Source: Glaciimonas sp. PAMC28666
Lineage (GTDB): Bacteria; Pseudomonadota; Gammaproteobacteria; Burkholderiales; Burkholderiaceae_D
Assembly: GCF_016917355.1 (NCBI RefSeq)
Contig: NZ_CP070304.1
Location: 2,170,001-2,234,000, forward strand
Direction of reading: 5' to 3'
Length of the DNA stretch: 64,000 bases
Shown: positions 36,700 to 45,336 of the stretch, piece by piece
How the letters are laid out: every line of letters begins with the position of its first letter
Numbering within the stretch: position 1 is the stretch's first letter
Made by a program: the position numbers and the translations under genes
Notes under the pieces: generated by a model
Database searches by the model: none
Told to the model about the DNA's origin: nothing
What the model saw: the letters and a program-made list of their open reading frames with translations, nothing else

Positions 36700-37902
36700 A
36701 TGAAACGATCACTCACCGTTACCGCTTCCCTCATCACCGCCACGCTCTTGATCGCGGGGTGCGCAGGCAATAGCGGCAATTTGCAAGCTGCTGGAAATGC
36801 CGGTCACCTCAAAACGTTGGATGGCAGCGCGCCTTTGATTGTCGGGCATCGAGGATTGCCGGGTCTTTATCCCGAAGAAGTCATTGCAGGCTACCGCGCT
36901 GCCATTGCCGCCGGGACCGATGCGCTCGAACTCGATCTGCAATCTTCCAGCGATGGGGTTTTATTTGCCTGTCATAACGTCTTTTTAAGTGACACCACCG
37001 ACGTCGCCAACCATCCCGAATTCGCCTCGCGCAAAAAATCGCGCATGGTCGATGGCGTGGCGACCGGTCCTGAATGGTATTTCAGTGATTTTACCGCCGC
37101 CGAATTAAAGACGTTGCGGGTCAGACAGCCGATCGCCACGCGGAGCAAACAATATGACGGGATGTATCCGCTGGCCACGTTCCAGGAAGTGATTGATCTC
37201 ACCAAAGAGACCATCGCAGCCAATCCTCAGCGCAGAATGTTTATTTATCCGGAAACGAAAAATCCGATTTATCAACGTCAGTTAGGTGTGCCGCTGGAAG
37301 AAAAATTGCTGGCAATGCTGATCAAAGAAGGTTGGAACACGCCGGACTCACCGGTTTTTGTGCAGTCGTTTGAGCCAGCCAGTTTAAAAATGATGCGCAA
37401 AATGGGTTTGAAAACCAAGGTTGTGCAATTAATTGACGGTGACGGCACCAACTTCAAAACCGGCGCCATGACTTATGGCTCACCGGATACCGCCAAACCG
37501 TTCTCGTGGCTGCAAGCCAACGATCCTCACACATTTGCTGCCATGGTCACGCCAGCTGGTCTGGCAGAAATCAAGACCTATGCGGATGGTATCGGTCCGT
37601 GGAAACTGTATATTCTGCCACCGCAAGGCGTCGATGCTGCCGGTAACGCTGTCAAAACCCTGGATCAGGCTTCCAACATGGCGCCGACAACGCTGGTGGC
37701 CGACGCCCATAAGGCTGGTTTATTTGTTCACCCATATACCTTCCGGGATGAGGCAGTGCGTTTAACCAAAACCTATAACGGCGACCCTAAAGCGGAATAC
37801 AAGGCGTATTTCGATCTCGGCATTGACGGCGTCTTTACAGATTTCTCGACAACGGGCCGCGTTGCATTAACCGAGTGGATGAAAACCAACGAAGCCAAAT
37901 AA
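36700..37902 (+). CDS. glpQ: Glycerophosphodiester phosphodiesterase, lipoprotein
   Basis: 400 residues. The N-terminus MKRSLTVTASLITATLLIAG then Cys is a lipoprotein signal with lipobox LIAGC. The GDPD domain has VGHRGLPGLYPEEVIAGYRA (catalytic His-Arg and metal Glu), ALELDLQSSSDG (metal Glu and Asp), and CHNVFLSDTTDV (catalytic His). IYPETKNP, FVQSFEPASLKMM and GIDGVFTDF complete the barrel. It hydrolyses glycerophosphodiesters to glycerol-3-phosphate and an alcohol in the periplasm, as a lipid-anchored enzyme. Confidence 0.93.
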   Translation: MKRSLTVTASLITATLLIAGCAGNSGNLQAAGNAGHLKTLDGSAPLIVGHRGLPGLYPEEVIAGYRAAIAAGTDALELDLQSSSDGVLFACHNVFLSDTTDVANHPEFASRKKSRMVDGVATGPEWYFSDFTAAELKTLRVRQPIATRSKQYDGMYPLATFQEVIDLTKETIAANPQRRMFIYPETKNPIYQRQLGVPLEEKLLAMLIKEGWNTPDSPVFVQSFEPASLKMMRKMGLKTKVVQLIDGDGTNFKTGAMTYGSPDTAKPFSWLQANDPHTFAAMVTPAGLAEIKTYADGIGPWKLYILPPQGVDAAGNAVKTLDQASNMAPTTLVADAHKAGLFVHPYTFRDEAVRLTKTYNGDPKAEYKAYFDLGIDGVFTDFSTTGRVALTEWMKTNEAK

Positions 37903-37935
37903 GAAGTTAATGGGCAAGTTAACGCACGGAAACGG

Positions 37936-37971
37936 TAATAGTAATAGTAATAGTAATAGTAATAGTAATAG
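37936..37971 (+). repeat. Hexanucleotide microsatellite, six copies of TAATAG
   Basis: Six perfect copies in a row, about 35 bp after the glpQ stop and 150 bp before the phosphofructokinase start. Its length may vary between isolates. Confidence 0.9.
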
Positions 37972-38011
37972 TGAGCACTATCCCGTTCGACTTGCCCGTT
38001 CGCGCCGCCTT

Positions 38012-38033
38012 GGTGGGCGGCGCTAATAAATCA
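38012..38033 (+). terminator. GC-rich hairpin downstream of glpQ
   Basis: GCGCCGCC and GGCGGCGC form an 8-bp perfect stem with a 6-base loop. No clear T run follows, so it may be a weak terminator or an RNA-stabilising structure. Confidence 0.5.
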
Positions 38034-38124
38034 AGCCCGAGCACCGACTGGAAACGATTGCAATCTGCCGCACAACTGGCAATACTGCTTGGGTGAATGC
38101 ATCGACAACTCGGAGAATAAATCC

Positions 38125-39378
38125 ATGGCTAAAAAGAACGCCTTTTACGCGCAATCCGGTGGCGTTACTGCCGTCATCAATGCTTCCGCCTGCGGGTTAA
38201 TTGAAACGGCGCGCAAGCACAAAGACACCATCGGCAAAGTCTATGCTGGTCGTAACGGCATCATCGGCGCCCTGACCGAAGACCTGATCGACACCACCAA
38301 AGAATCTGTCGCCGACATCGCAGCCCTGCGGTTTACGCCCTCAGGTGCATTTGGCTCGTGTCGCTATAAATTGAAAAGTCTCGAAGCCAACAAGCGTGAA
38401 TACGAACGACTGATCGCCGTCTTCAAGGCGCATAACATTGGCTATTTTTTCTATAACGGCGGCGGCGATTCGGCGGATACCTGCTTCAAGGTTTCACAGC
38501 TTTCTGAAGCTTTGGGCTATCCGGTACAAGCCATCCATGTGCCGAAAACGATCGATAACGATCTTCCGATCACCGACTGTTGCCCCGGCTTTGGTTCGGT
38601 CGCCAAGTACGTAGCCGTGTCGACACTGGAAGCCTCATTCGATGTGAAATCGATGGCAAAAACCTCCACCAAAATTTTTGTCCTTGAGGTGATGGGCCGC
38701 CATGCCGGCTGGATTGCGGCCGCAGGCGGGTTGCTCATCGATCATAATATTCCGGTCGTGATTCTATTTCCGGAAGTCGTCTTCGATCAGAAAAAATTCC
38801 TTGCCAGGGTCGACGCAAACGTTAAAAAATTCGGCTACTGCACCATCGTCGTCTCCGAAGGTTTCCATTACGCGGATGGCAGATTTCTCGCAGAACAAGG
38901 CAGCACCGATGCGTTCGGTCACGCCCAGTTGGGCGGTGCAGCACCGGTCGTCGCAAATATCATCAAGGACGCGTTAGGCTACAAATTTCACTGGGCAGTG
39001 GCGGATTACCTGCAGCGCTCAGCCCGCCACATCGCCTCCAGGACCGATGTAAAGCAGGCCTATCAACTCGGTCAGGCCGCGGTTGAACTGGCCGTAAAAG
39101 GTCGCAACGCCGTGATGCCGACGATTCAACGCCTGTCTGACGTTCCCTACAAATATCGGATTGGCGTGGCCGATCTGAAAGACGTGGCAAACGTTGAAAA
39201 GTTTATGCCCAAAGACTTTATTAGCCGCGACGGGTTTGGAATCACCGAGAAATGTAAACGTTATCTGTTACCGCTGATTCAAGGTGAGGACTATCCGCAA
39301 TACCTCAACGGCTTGCCGCAGTATGTGACGCTTAAGAACATAGCGGTGCCAAAGAAGTTGGCGACATTTAAGGTGTAA
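38125..39378 (+). CDS. pfp: Pyrophosphate-type 6-phosphofructokinase
   Basis: 417 residues from ATG 38125, with CGGAG nine bases upstream; an in-frame upstream start adds 12 residues. AFYAQSGGVTAVINASACG is the N-terminal phosphate loop. NGGGDSADT replaces the GGDGS of ATP-dependent enzymes. PKTIDNDLPITDCCPGFGS and MGRHAGWIAAAGG hold the catalytic Asp pair and the fructose-6-phosphate Arg. The Asp-containing loop and PKTIDND are features of PPi-dependent forms, which run glycolysis reversibly with pyrophosphate. The donor preference is inferred, not proven. Confidence 0.88.
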   Translation: MAKKNAFYAQSGGVTAVINASACGLIETARKHKDTIGKVYAGRNGIIGALTEDLIDTTKESVADIAALRFTPSGAFGSCRYKLKSLEANKREYERLIAVFKAHNIGYFFYNGGGDSADTCFKVSQLSEALGYPVQAIHVPKTIDNDLPITDCCPGFGSVAKYVAVSTLEASFDVKSMAKTSTKIFVLEVMGRHAGWIAAAGGLLIDHNIPVVILFPEVVFDQKKFLARVDANVKKFGYCTIVVSEGFHYADGRFLAEQGSTDAFGHAQLGGAAPVVANIIKDALGYKFHWAVADYLQRSARHIASRTDVKQAYQLGQAAVELAVKGRNAVMPTIQRLSDVPYKYRIGVADLKDVANVEKFMPKDFISRDGFGITEKCKRYLLPLIQGEDYPQYLNGLPQYVTLKNIAVPKKLATFKV

Positions 39379-39519
39379 CTGGAGCGTGTACGCTGGTTAT
39401 TAATTATTATCAAGGATTACCAATAAGTACCAATAAGTACCAAAGATAATCAACAATAAGCAGCGTGCATCTATCGTCGCAACGTGTGTGCCCGTAAGGT
39501 CTCCGTCCAGTCTGAGTAC

Positions 39520-39846
39520 TTATACCAAACGTAAGACCAGCGCGGCTTTTTCGCCATAGTCGTCATAGCGCTCATTAATCGCGCTGACGCAAAACGCCAG
39601 TTCCTCCGCGATCTCCGGTGATTGTTGCTGCAACAGCGCGCTATCGTGTACTTCGATGATCAACGTTTCATCCGGCTTCAATCGAAATTTGCTCATACTT
39701 TCATCGTCGCGCAAATAGCTCAGACAATCTATCCAGGCACTCATATTGCGACCATAAAAGTCAGGGAAGCCGAAGATTTTCTGGGACTCGGTATGAAAAG
39801 CGTCCCAATCGGTCAGCAGGCTACCGTCTAAACGAACTGTTGGCAT
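39520..39846 (-). CDS. Barstar-family protein (ribonuclease-inhibitor fold)
   Basis: 108 residues from ATG 39844-39846. The barstar signature is clear: FGFPDFYGRNMSAWIDCLSY, with the Tyr-Gly-x-Asn and Asp-Cys-Leu pattern. The remaining part (ETLIIEVHDSALL, INERYDDYGEKAALVLRLV) completes the fold. Barstar homologues inhibit barnase-like RNases and often serve as immunity proteins. No RNase gene is adjacent, so this is a lone inhibitor 1.3 kb beyond the end of the toxin-immunity array. Confidence 0.85.
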   Translation of the reverse strand: MPTVRLDGSLLTDWDAFHTESQKIFGFPDFYGRNMSAWIDCLSYLRDDESMSKFRLKPDETLIIEVHDSALLQQQSPEIAEELAFCVSAINERYDDYGEKAALVLRLV

Positions 39847-40030
39847 GGTGGTGTCTCGGTAGGACTTGTTGGAATTAGGGACCCACAGCAAAAATACCCT
39901 GGGCGAGGATAGATTTTACCGGATTCATACCGTCAGTAGCGAGCGATTGGTGGCGTAGCTTGGAAGTAGAGTAAAGAGTGGCTTGACGTTGGTACCGAGA
40001 TTAGTTAACAGACTTTCGAGAAATGTAAAT

Positions 40031-40606
40031 TTATTTGGTTGGCAGGAAGCTACCGAGCACAGTCAATAACAACAAGGGACCGCCTAAGACGATGGTCAGC
40101 CAATTTAATGCGCTGAAACGATTATTCTTGTCATGATCTGGTGCGACTGCATCATTAATCTGATTTACGCGGATTTGCACAGGCACAAAGATGATTGGCG
40201 CGCTCAATGAAATGAGCAAATAAAAGCCTCCAAAAAAATGACTAATAAGCGCTGCAACAATCCAGGCTACGGCTAACAGACCCGCCTGTAGGTTACTCCG
40301 ATTCGCATTCGGTATTTTGAAATCGCGGATCTTTTTGAACATCTGATAGCAAAAGAAAAAAGCGAAGAACGCCCGTGCGAAAGGTAAAACATTGATCTGT
40401 TCTCGCTCTTTGACAAGTTGCCAGTTTCGATAGAACCAGTAAATTGGGTAAAGCCCGAGGGTACAAAACGACAACACGAGAAGCTTGTGGATTGAAATAG
40501 CGAAAAATGGTGTTTCCGCTTCCGCTGCGCTCTGGTGGGCTACAAGTAAATGCGATGGCGTCTCGGGAATACTACTGTGTATGAGTCCAAGATGATATAT
40601 GTTCAA
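40031..40606 (-). CDS. Hypothetical integral membrane protein, 191 residues
   Basis: Four to five membrane helices. The segment LLVLSFCTLGLYPIYWFYRN resembles the start of DUF4234-like small membrane proteins. A second part has FGGFYLLISLSAPIIFVPVQ and RVNQINDA. The 30-residue N-terminus is soluble. No functional assignment. A frameshift is not evident. Confidence 0.7.
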   Translation of the reverse strand: MNIYHLGLIHSSIPETPSHLLVAHQSAAEAETPFFAISIHKLLVLSFCTLGLYPIYWFYRNWQLVKEREQINVLPFARAFFAFFFCYQMFKKIRDFKIPNANRSNLQAGLLAVAWIVAALISHFFGGFYLLISLSAPIIFVPVQIRVNQINDAVAPDHDKNNRFSALNWLTIVLGGPLLLLTVLGSFLPTK

Positions 40607-41184
40607 AATTAATTTCTTTGCTGAAAAGGCTGGTATTCAAAAAACAAATAAAGAATGTTGGCGATGGCTAAAATAATGCGTACTTAACCTATCGCCTCTT
40701 CCCGATTCGAGTCTCCGCATATTCCTAGCCACTGGTTTGGCTACCGTATCCTTGTGTAAATCCATCATCAAATGCTTTTACCAATCAGCTTAGAAACGAC
40801 ATTTTCTTAACGTCCATTACCGCTTGTATTTCTGCAATGCGCCGCTGCCGTTTTGTAAGGCCGCACCATATGCTTTGTCTTTGCGTTATCTCCTTATGCA
40901 AATAAGGTGCATTGCAGCATCATCGGGCCGTAAATTATTTCAAAAATTGGTCTCTTGTCTGCTGTTGTTCCTGCACACTTGCATATGCCATTCTTCGGGC
41001 GAGTTTCTTGATCGTATCCGGAATACTCGCTTCTGTCTGACCATCTTTTGTCATAGAAATGTACAGTATTTGTTCTTTGATTTTGCTGCGGTTACCAAAT
41101 GCATTCGGTACACATGAAATGAGGGTGATAGTTAATTAAGACTATTTTCGCCTTGCGAAATAACTTGTCCAGCAGCCACCCGAT
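40607..41184. other. Intergenic, no gene seen
   Basis: 578 bases between the membrane protein and the distal end of the CDI array. Open frames here lack start signals and homology. It may contain decayed toxin-module sequence, but I could not recognise any. Confidence 0.4.
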
Positions 41185-41541
41185 TCACGGCTGGTTCGCC
41201 AGTACAACAAGAATGGCGCAGAGAACCACGGCCAGTATTATCAATAAAAAAATATAGAAATCCTTACGGGATGTCGGTGCACCAATCCCACTTAAATCGC
41301 CACTTAATAAAACAAGAATAATGCCATCGATCGCGACAACTGCCATTGTTGCTTTCGCCACTCCACTAAAAAATATTTCAGCGAAACGTACCCAATGAGA
41401 AGGGTGAGGTTGCTCTTTCATTTTTTCACTTTCGTTGTTTGGATTCTTCGGAGCGTTCAACGACCAGAGAAATGCTGTAAAGACAAAAATATGCATGCGG
41501 CCGATGGGGCATAACAAAAAAGAGAAACGATGATTGGTCAT
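41185..41541 (-). CDS. Module M9 candidate immunity protein, membrane
   Basis: 118 residues; its ATG (41539-41541) shares one base with the stop of the preceding toxin remnant, the same layout as the other modules. A shorter start at an internal Met (MKEQPHPSHWVRF) is possible. Hydrophobic segments at about 10-25, 60-80 and 92-115 (FLLIILAVVLCAILVVLANQ) suggest two or three membrane helices. By position and topology it is the immunity protein of the type B toxin remnant upstream. Its toxin is broken, so it would now be a stand-alone immunity gene. Confidence 0.6.
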   Translation of the reverse strand: MTNHRFSFLLCPIGRMHIFVFTAFLWSLNAPKNPNNESEKMKEQPHPSHWVRFAEIFFSGVAKATMAVVAIDGIILVLLSGDLSGIGAPTSRKDFYIFLLIILAVVLCAILVVLANQP

Positions 41542-42222
41542 CAGTAATAATATTCAGGCGAGCTACCCACCCCATATAATAAATTTCCAGGGCAAGAACA
41601 AACAACAATCACCTGGCATCCCAGACTGCGCGGCTTATGGCTTAAACAAGCAGGTTTTACAGCCCCAAGACTTCCCGCAAAAATGTCTATTCCTCCTACA
41701 GGCCTCAAAAGTAAAGTAACTGTTGTTCCTTTTCCAATATCATCAAATATCTTCTTATCCTGCGCCCTGACATAAGCCACCGTCCCCGGATCAGACATAT
41801 CCAGATTCTGCCCACCACAACCAGCCGAAGCAGTAGGACAAGGGAAATATTTGGGCGCATGCATTTTTCCATCGACTAAAATCTGTTGCGCATAGCGTCC
41901 CTCGTCGTCCAGCGGCAGGTTGGTCGCAGGATCGCGTTTGCTATTATTTTCGCCGGGTATTTCAGGTTTTCTGATCGGCGCTTTAATGATCACACCGGCA
42001 ATTTCTTTATCGACGTAACCGCTGTTGATATAGGGTGAGTTTTTTTATCGTTCGTCGCATAGAACAGAAACTGTCCATTGCCGATAGACCGGCTTGGATT
42101 AGTCGCGGCATATTCCGCGTGCAAAGTATGTAAGAGCGCTTCCGCCTGTGCTGAGTAGGGCACGTCGTAGCCGCCAGTCGCTTGGCAAGTTTTTTTCATC
42201 CGGATGCAACTGCCGATTAGTC
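41541..42222 (-). pseudogene. Module M9: degenerate orphan cdiA-CT, type B
   Basis: Begins right after the M8 immunity stop with ATNRQLHPDEKNLPSDW. It then loses about 50 codons and continues in another frame with GYDVPYSAQAEALLHTLHAE and IGNGQFLFYATND. A further one-base shift leads to IIKAPIRKPEIPGENNSKRD and YFPCPTASAGCGGQNLDMSD. The last 35 codons diverge (CQVIVVCSCPGNLLYGVG) and look out of frame. These blocks are those of the type B toxins in M2, M5 and M8. At least two frameshifts and a deletion mean no functional toxin. Confidence 0.8.
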
Positions 42223-42226
42223 GCAC

Positions 42227-42505
42227 TCACGAAAAAATGACAACGAAAAAAAATATAACAACAACCGTTGCGGTGTAAATAAAGCGAGCCTCTTGATTTT
42301 TTCCATCGTTATAGTTGCATGGGCCGGCTCCCGGTAAATCCTTATCAAATCGAAAAGCAAAAATCAACCAAATAACCCACCCCCCCCCAATGCACCAAAA
42401 TATCGATTCGATATGATTTTTTAAAAATAGTAATATCAATAATTTAGCTGTGGCAGCAGACACAACAATATAAGAAATAAATTTGGTTATTTTCGAATTT
42501 TTCAA
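42227..42505 (-). CDS. cdiI: Module M8 immunity protein, membrane, with a 9-G tract
   Basis: 92 residues. The ATG overlaps the M8 toxin stop by four bases. Three hydrophobic segments: ISYIVVSAATAKLLILLFL, WCIGGGWVIWLIFAF and FIYTATVVVIFFFVVIFS. It resembles the M5 immunity protein around W-L-I-W, D-L-P and the last helix, so the two are diverged homologues matching diverged toxins. The triple Gly is encoded by nine consecutive G (plus-strand C 42380-42388), in frame as read here. Loss or gain of one base would truncate immunity. Confidence 0.8.
   Translation of the reverse strand: MKNSKITKFISYIVVSAATAKLLILLFLKNHIESIFWCIGGGWVIWLIFAFRFDKDLPGAGPCNYNDGKNQEARFIYTATVVVIFFFVVIFS
42380..42388 (-). 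repeat. Nine-base G homopolymer inside the M8 immunity gene
   Basis: Nine C on the plus strand (G in the coding strand), encoding three Gly residues. It is the longest homopolymer noticed in the array and a candidate slipped-strand site. Confidence 0.9.
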
Positions 42506-43731
42506 TTTTTTTCCTCATAGTTCTCATTATATTTTTCCTTAGAACGATCAATAAATATTTGCCATCCTCCACTTAGATCAACCAAGGCTGTAATTCTATT
42601 TGCAGCAATTTCAGATAATCCATAAACGTTTTTTAAATACGCTGTAGCCGTTTTTGCTATTGCCTCTTTTGCTAGCGCTGATACTAGAGTTCCATCAACA
42701 AAACCTGACGCTACAGACATTAATGTCCCAAGACTTCCCGCAAAAAGGCCTATTCCTCCTACAGGCCTCACAAGTAAAGCAACTGTTGTTCCTTTTCCAA
42801 CATCATCAAATATCTTCTTATCCAGCGCCCTCACATAAGCCACCGTCCCCGGATCAGACATATCCAGATTCTGCCCACCACAACCAGCCGAAGCAGTAGG
42901 ACAGGGGAAATATTTCGGCGCATGCGTTTCCCCGTCAACCGAAATTTGTTGCGCGTAGCGACCTTCGTCATCGAGCGGCAAGTTGGTCGCCGGATCGCGC
43001 TTTATCTTATTCGTGCCAGGTATGTCCGATTGCCGGATCGGCGCTTTAATAATCACACCAGCGATTTCTTTATCGACGTAACCACTATTGATATAGGGTG
43101 AGTTTTTTTGCTCTTTCGTTGCATAGAAGAGGTATTGCCCTTCACCGAGAGACAGGCTTGGATTGGTTGACGTATATTCAGACTGCAACGTATGTAAGAA
43201 CGCTTCTGCCTTTGCAGAATAAGGGACGTCATAGCCGAGATTGTAATCAAGCAAATTTTGCGCAGTATTTGCCAGCGTTGCCATTGCGCCTTGTATTTGC
43301 TCCGGTGTTGGATTGTCTGTGCCGTATATTTCTTTTGCAAAACGACGAGCGTTTTGTTTAATTAGCGCCATTTCTGTTGGATGCAACTGCCGATTATTAG
43401 CGTCCGCATTCTTCCCCATGATCCCGCCCATGCCAGCGCTATCCATCCCGCCGCCAGCCAATCCGCCTGCAGCCGCACCGACCGGCGTCGCTCCCAGTCC
43501 CATCATGTCGTTGTAGGCCTGCAGTCCTTCCTTGCTGATGGTGTCGTAGCCGTTATTGAGCAGATATTCGCTAATGAGCGGTGACATCTTTTCAACACTC
43601 ATGCCTGCTGCGACGCCGCCAATGGCGCTGCTGTCACCGATTTTTGCCTGGATCAGTCCGACGATGCCGTGCAGGGCGATCTTTTGTGGGGAACCGTCGG
43701 CCCACTGTCCTTGTGCCAACTCACCGACCAT
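42502..43731 (-). CDS. Module M8: orphan CdiA fragment with type B toxin tip
   Basis: 409 residues from an ATG at 43731 that may be incidental, since the frame is open upstream to the stop of the M7 immunity gene. Residues 1-110 repeat the CdiA pre-toxin region (SPQKIALHGIVGLIQAKIGD, AYNDMMGLGATPVGAAAGG), then NADANNRQLH. After that a constant type B block follows: DYNLGYDVPYSAKAEAFLHT, AGVIIKAPIRQSDI, YFPCPTASAGCGGQNLDMSD. The last 100 residues are the variable tip (RPVGGIGLFAGSLGTLMSVA, ALVDLSGGWQIFIDRS). No signal peptide, so it cannot be secreted by itself. Confidence 0.8.
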   Translation of the reverse strand: MVGELAQGQWADGSPQKIALHGIVGLIQAKIGDSSAIGGVAAGMSVEKMSPLISEYLLNNGYDTISKEGLQAYNDMMGLGATPVGAAAGGLAGGGMDSAGMGGIMGKNADANNRQLHPTEMALIKQNARRFAKEIYGTDNPTPEQIQGAMATLANTAQNLLDYNLGYDVPYSAKAEAFLHTLQSEYTSTNPSLSLGEGQYLFYATKEQKNSPYINSGYVDKEIAGVIIKAPIRQSDIPGTNKIKRDPATNLPLDDEGRYAQQISVDGETHAPKYFPCPTASAGCGGQNLDMSDPGTVAYVRALDKKIFDDVGKGTTVALLVRPVGGIGLFAGSLGTLMSVASGFVDGTLVSALAKEAIAKTATAYLKNVYGLSEIAANRITALVDLSGGWQIFIDRSKEKYNENYEEKN

Positions 43732-43773
43732 GTTGGCAAGTACAGCAAAATCTCTGAAACTTTTGGTAAGAAA

Positions 43774-44073
43774 TTACCATGACTGTGGGACGTAAGTAAT
43801 TTCATATTTTTGTTTCAACTCTTGTTGTAGTTTTATTGAAATCTGATAACCTTTTTCATTAAAAATTTGTAGTTCTTCTTCTATCTTAAATCTAGAGTGT
43901 GGCGGATAGTTTTGGCACAATGTTGCTTGGAAAATACGATCCCATTCTTCAATCTCTTTTACAAGGGAGATGCTCAACGGAAGTTCTGAAAGCTCCACAG
44001 GTCCCATATGCTCTACAGAGTGATCGAAAATTGGTGAAGTTAAGTATTCTGCTACTAAGGTCAGTTTCCTCAT
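43774..44073 (-). CDS. Module M7 immunity protein, type A
   Basis: 99 residues from ATG 44071-44073 (ribosome site GGAGG, stop-start overlap TAATG). Soluble, acidic and helical; it includes AEYLTSPIFDHSVEHMGPVE and QNYPPHSRFKIEEELQIFNE. It differs from the M1 copy at only a few positions (for example ELPLSISLVKEIEEW against ELALSISLVQEIEEW). A soluble immunity protein fits a cytosolic toxin target. The partner toxin in this copy is frameshifted, but immunity remains intact. Confidence 0.8.
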   Translation of the reverse strand: MRKLTLVAEYLTSPIFDHSVEHMGPVELSELPLSISLVKEIEEWDRIFQATLCQNYPPHSRFKIEEELQIFNEKGYQISIKLQQELKQKYEITYVPQSW

Positions 44074-45088
44074 TATGGCCTCCATGAAGTGACTGGATAA
44101 GCGGTGACAATAAAACCATTATTTGCTACGCCGACGGCTATATGTTTTGAGATGCCGTTATATGTAATTTCATATACGGACGTAGTGCCCGCTTTCCCCA
44201 CATATTTTCCTTGGCTTATAGCTTGCATGACGACGGTAGGCACATCCGCTTGAGAAATGCCTTTGCTTGCAAAATCTGTCGCATGTCGTTCAATAATATG
44301 CTGCAGCCCCCCTTAGAATTTCCTTGCTCCAAAAATACAATTCTTCCATCGGTTAATTTTTTGATAGCAACCACATTTTCAGGTGTCAGTTTCGTACCGG
44401 ATTGCTCTAGTTTTGTTAATAGTTTCGCTTTTACAGTGCTGCTAACCAAGTTATTGGGGATCGCTGGCTTTACGCCACTTCCTAACAACGCAGCGGCAAT
44501 CGCCTTATCGGTTTCTGCGATTGACTGCGCAGCACCCCGCACCAACTCGGTTTCGGTAATGCCGTTCTTAAGCAAATTAATCTGTGCGTTAATCAAATTA
44601 ATACTACCAAGGTCATCTTGATATAAGGGCTTCGTAGCTTCTAATGCCAGTAGCGCATCATTAATTGCATCAAACTTTGCGCCACAATTATCACTACACG
44701 ATTTCCCGAGATAGTCGTTTGCATTTGTTACCAACTTGCTCGCTACTTCTGCGGGTGTTTTTAAACCAAACCGTGCTTGCTGTTCAGGTGTCCATGACCC
44801 GTCTACATTACCACCTGAAAATGGATTAGTACGCTCTGCTGCGGTGGCCTTAAATAGTGTGCTGGTTTTGTTTTCTGCGATAAATTGCTTGGCGGTTTCA
44901 TCGCTCTTGCCACCTCTCTCCGCTGCGCTATCGACAATGGCATAACCCGCTGACAATAAGCGTTGGTAAGCCTCTTCTGCCGAAATATTTTCGCCAGTCT
45001 TTTCTTGCAGATGCTCTCTATATTTCTTCGCGTTCTGTTTGGCCCAATCACGTTCGCTTTGATGCAACTGCCGATTATTAACATTCAT
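44073..45088 (-). pseudogene. Module M7: orphan cdiA-CT, type A, frameshifted in a poly-G tract
   Basis: Starts at an ATG (45086-45088) overlapping the M6 immunity stop as ATGA, then MNVNNRQLHQSERDWAKQNA. It matches M1 throughout until EQGNSKGG. There six G (44307-44312) stand where M1 has seven, so the frame runs into CSILLNDMRQ and ends at 44216 instead of continuing through the C-terminal toxin core to 44073. Restoring one G would rebuild the full toxin ending in AYPVTSWRP. This is either a decayed copy or an OFF state. Confidence 0.88.
44307..44312 (-). repeat. Six-base G homopolymer, frameshift site in M7 toxin
   Basis: Six C on the plus strand; the M1 counterpart at 52250-52256 has seven. 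The one-base difference is the cause of the M7 frameshift. Confidence 0.95.
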
Positions 45089-45336
45089 CGGCCAGAACTG
45101 CGTTTCTCGGCATGCCAGGCGAGTGTTCCGGCAAAGAAACCTATAAATAAAATACCTAATGCGCAGCGTCCGATACGATTCCAGGTCGGCAGCTGGTAGG
45201 GGATATCGTGAAATAACCAGACTATTAAGGGACCAGCTAAGAATTGCCCAATCAATACAATTAATCCTGTTCCAATCAAAAATGCAATTACAAAATGGAG
45301 CCATCTCGATAACTCAAAGGACATTTTTAAGTTCAC
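45085..45336 (-). CDS. cdiI: Module M6 immunity protein, homologue of the main CdiI
   Basis: 83 residues if started at GTG 45334-45336, which has GAGG upstream; ATG 45324 is an alternative. Two membrane helices (HFVIAFLIGTGLIVLIGQFL and IGRCALGILFIGFFAGTLAW) with the loop LFHDIPYQLPTWNR between them. It is about three-quarters identical to the immunity protein next to full-length cdiA (53120-53374). So this orphan module carries immunity against the same or a closely related membrane-active toxin, while its own upstream toxin sequence is of type A and broken. Confidence 0.82.
   Translation of the reverse strand: MNLKMSFELSRWLHFVIAFLIGTGLIVLIGQFLAGPLIVWLFHDIPYQLPTWNRIGRCALGILFIGFFAGTLAWHAEKRSSGR

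Larger units (their letters stand above)
43395..45078 (-). repeat. Direct duplication, copy 2 (partner 51341-53020)
   Basis: About 1.7 kb covering the M7 toxin and immunity genes and the first 110 codons of M8 is nearly identical to the M1/M2 interval. Identity stops sharply at the NNRQLH motif at both ends. The copies differ by scattered substitutions and by one G in a homopolymer. Confidence 0.88.

Noticed and set aside
45085-45304. Long frame upstream of the M7 toxin that reads through the M6 immunity gene
   Set aside because: It is another frame of the immunity gene. The M7 toxin more plausibly starts at the ATG overlapping the immunity stop.
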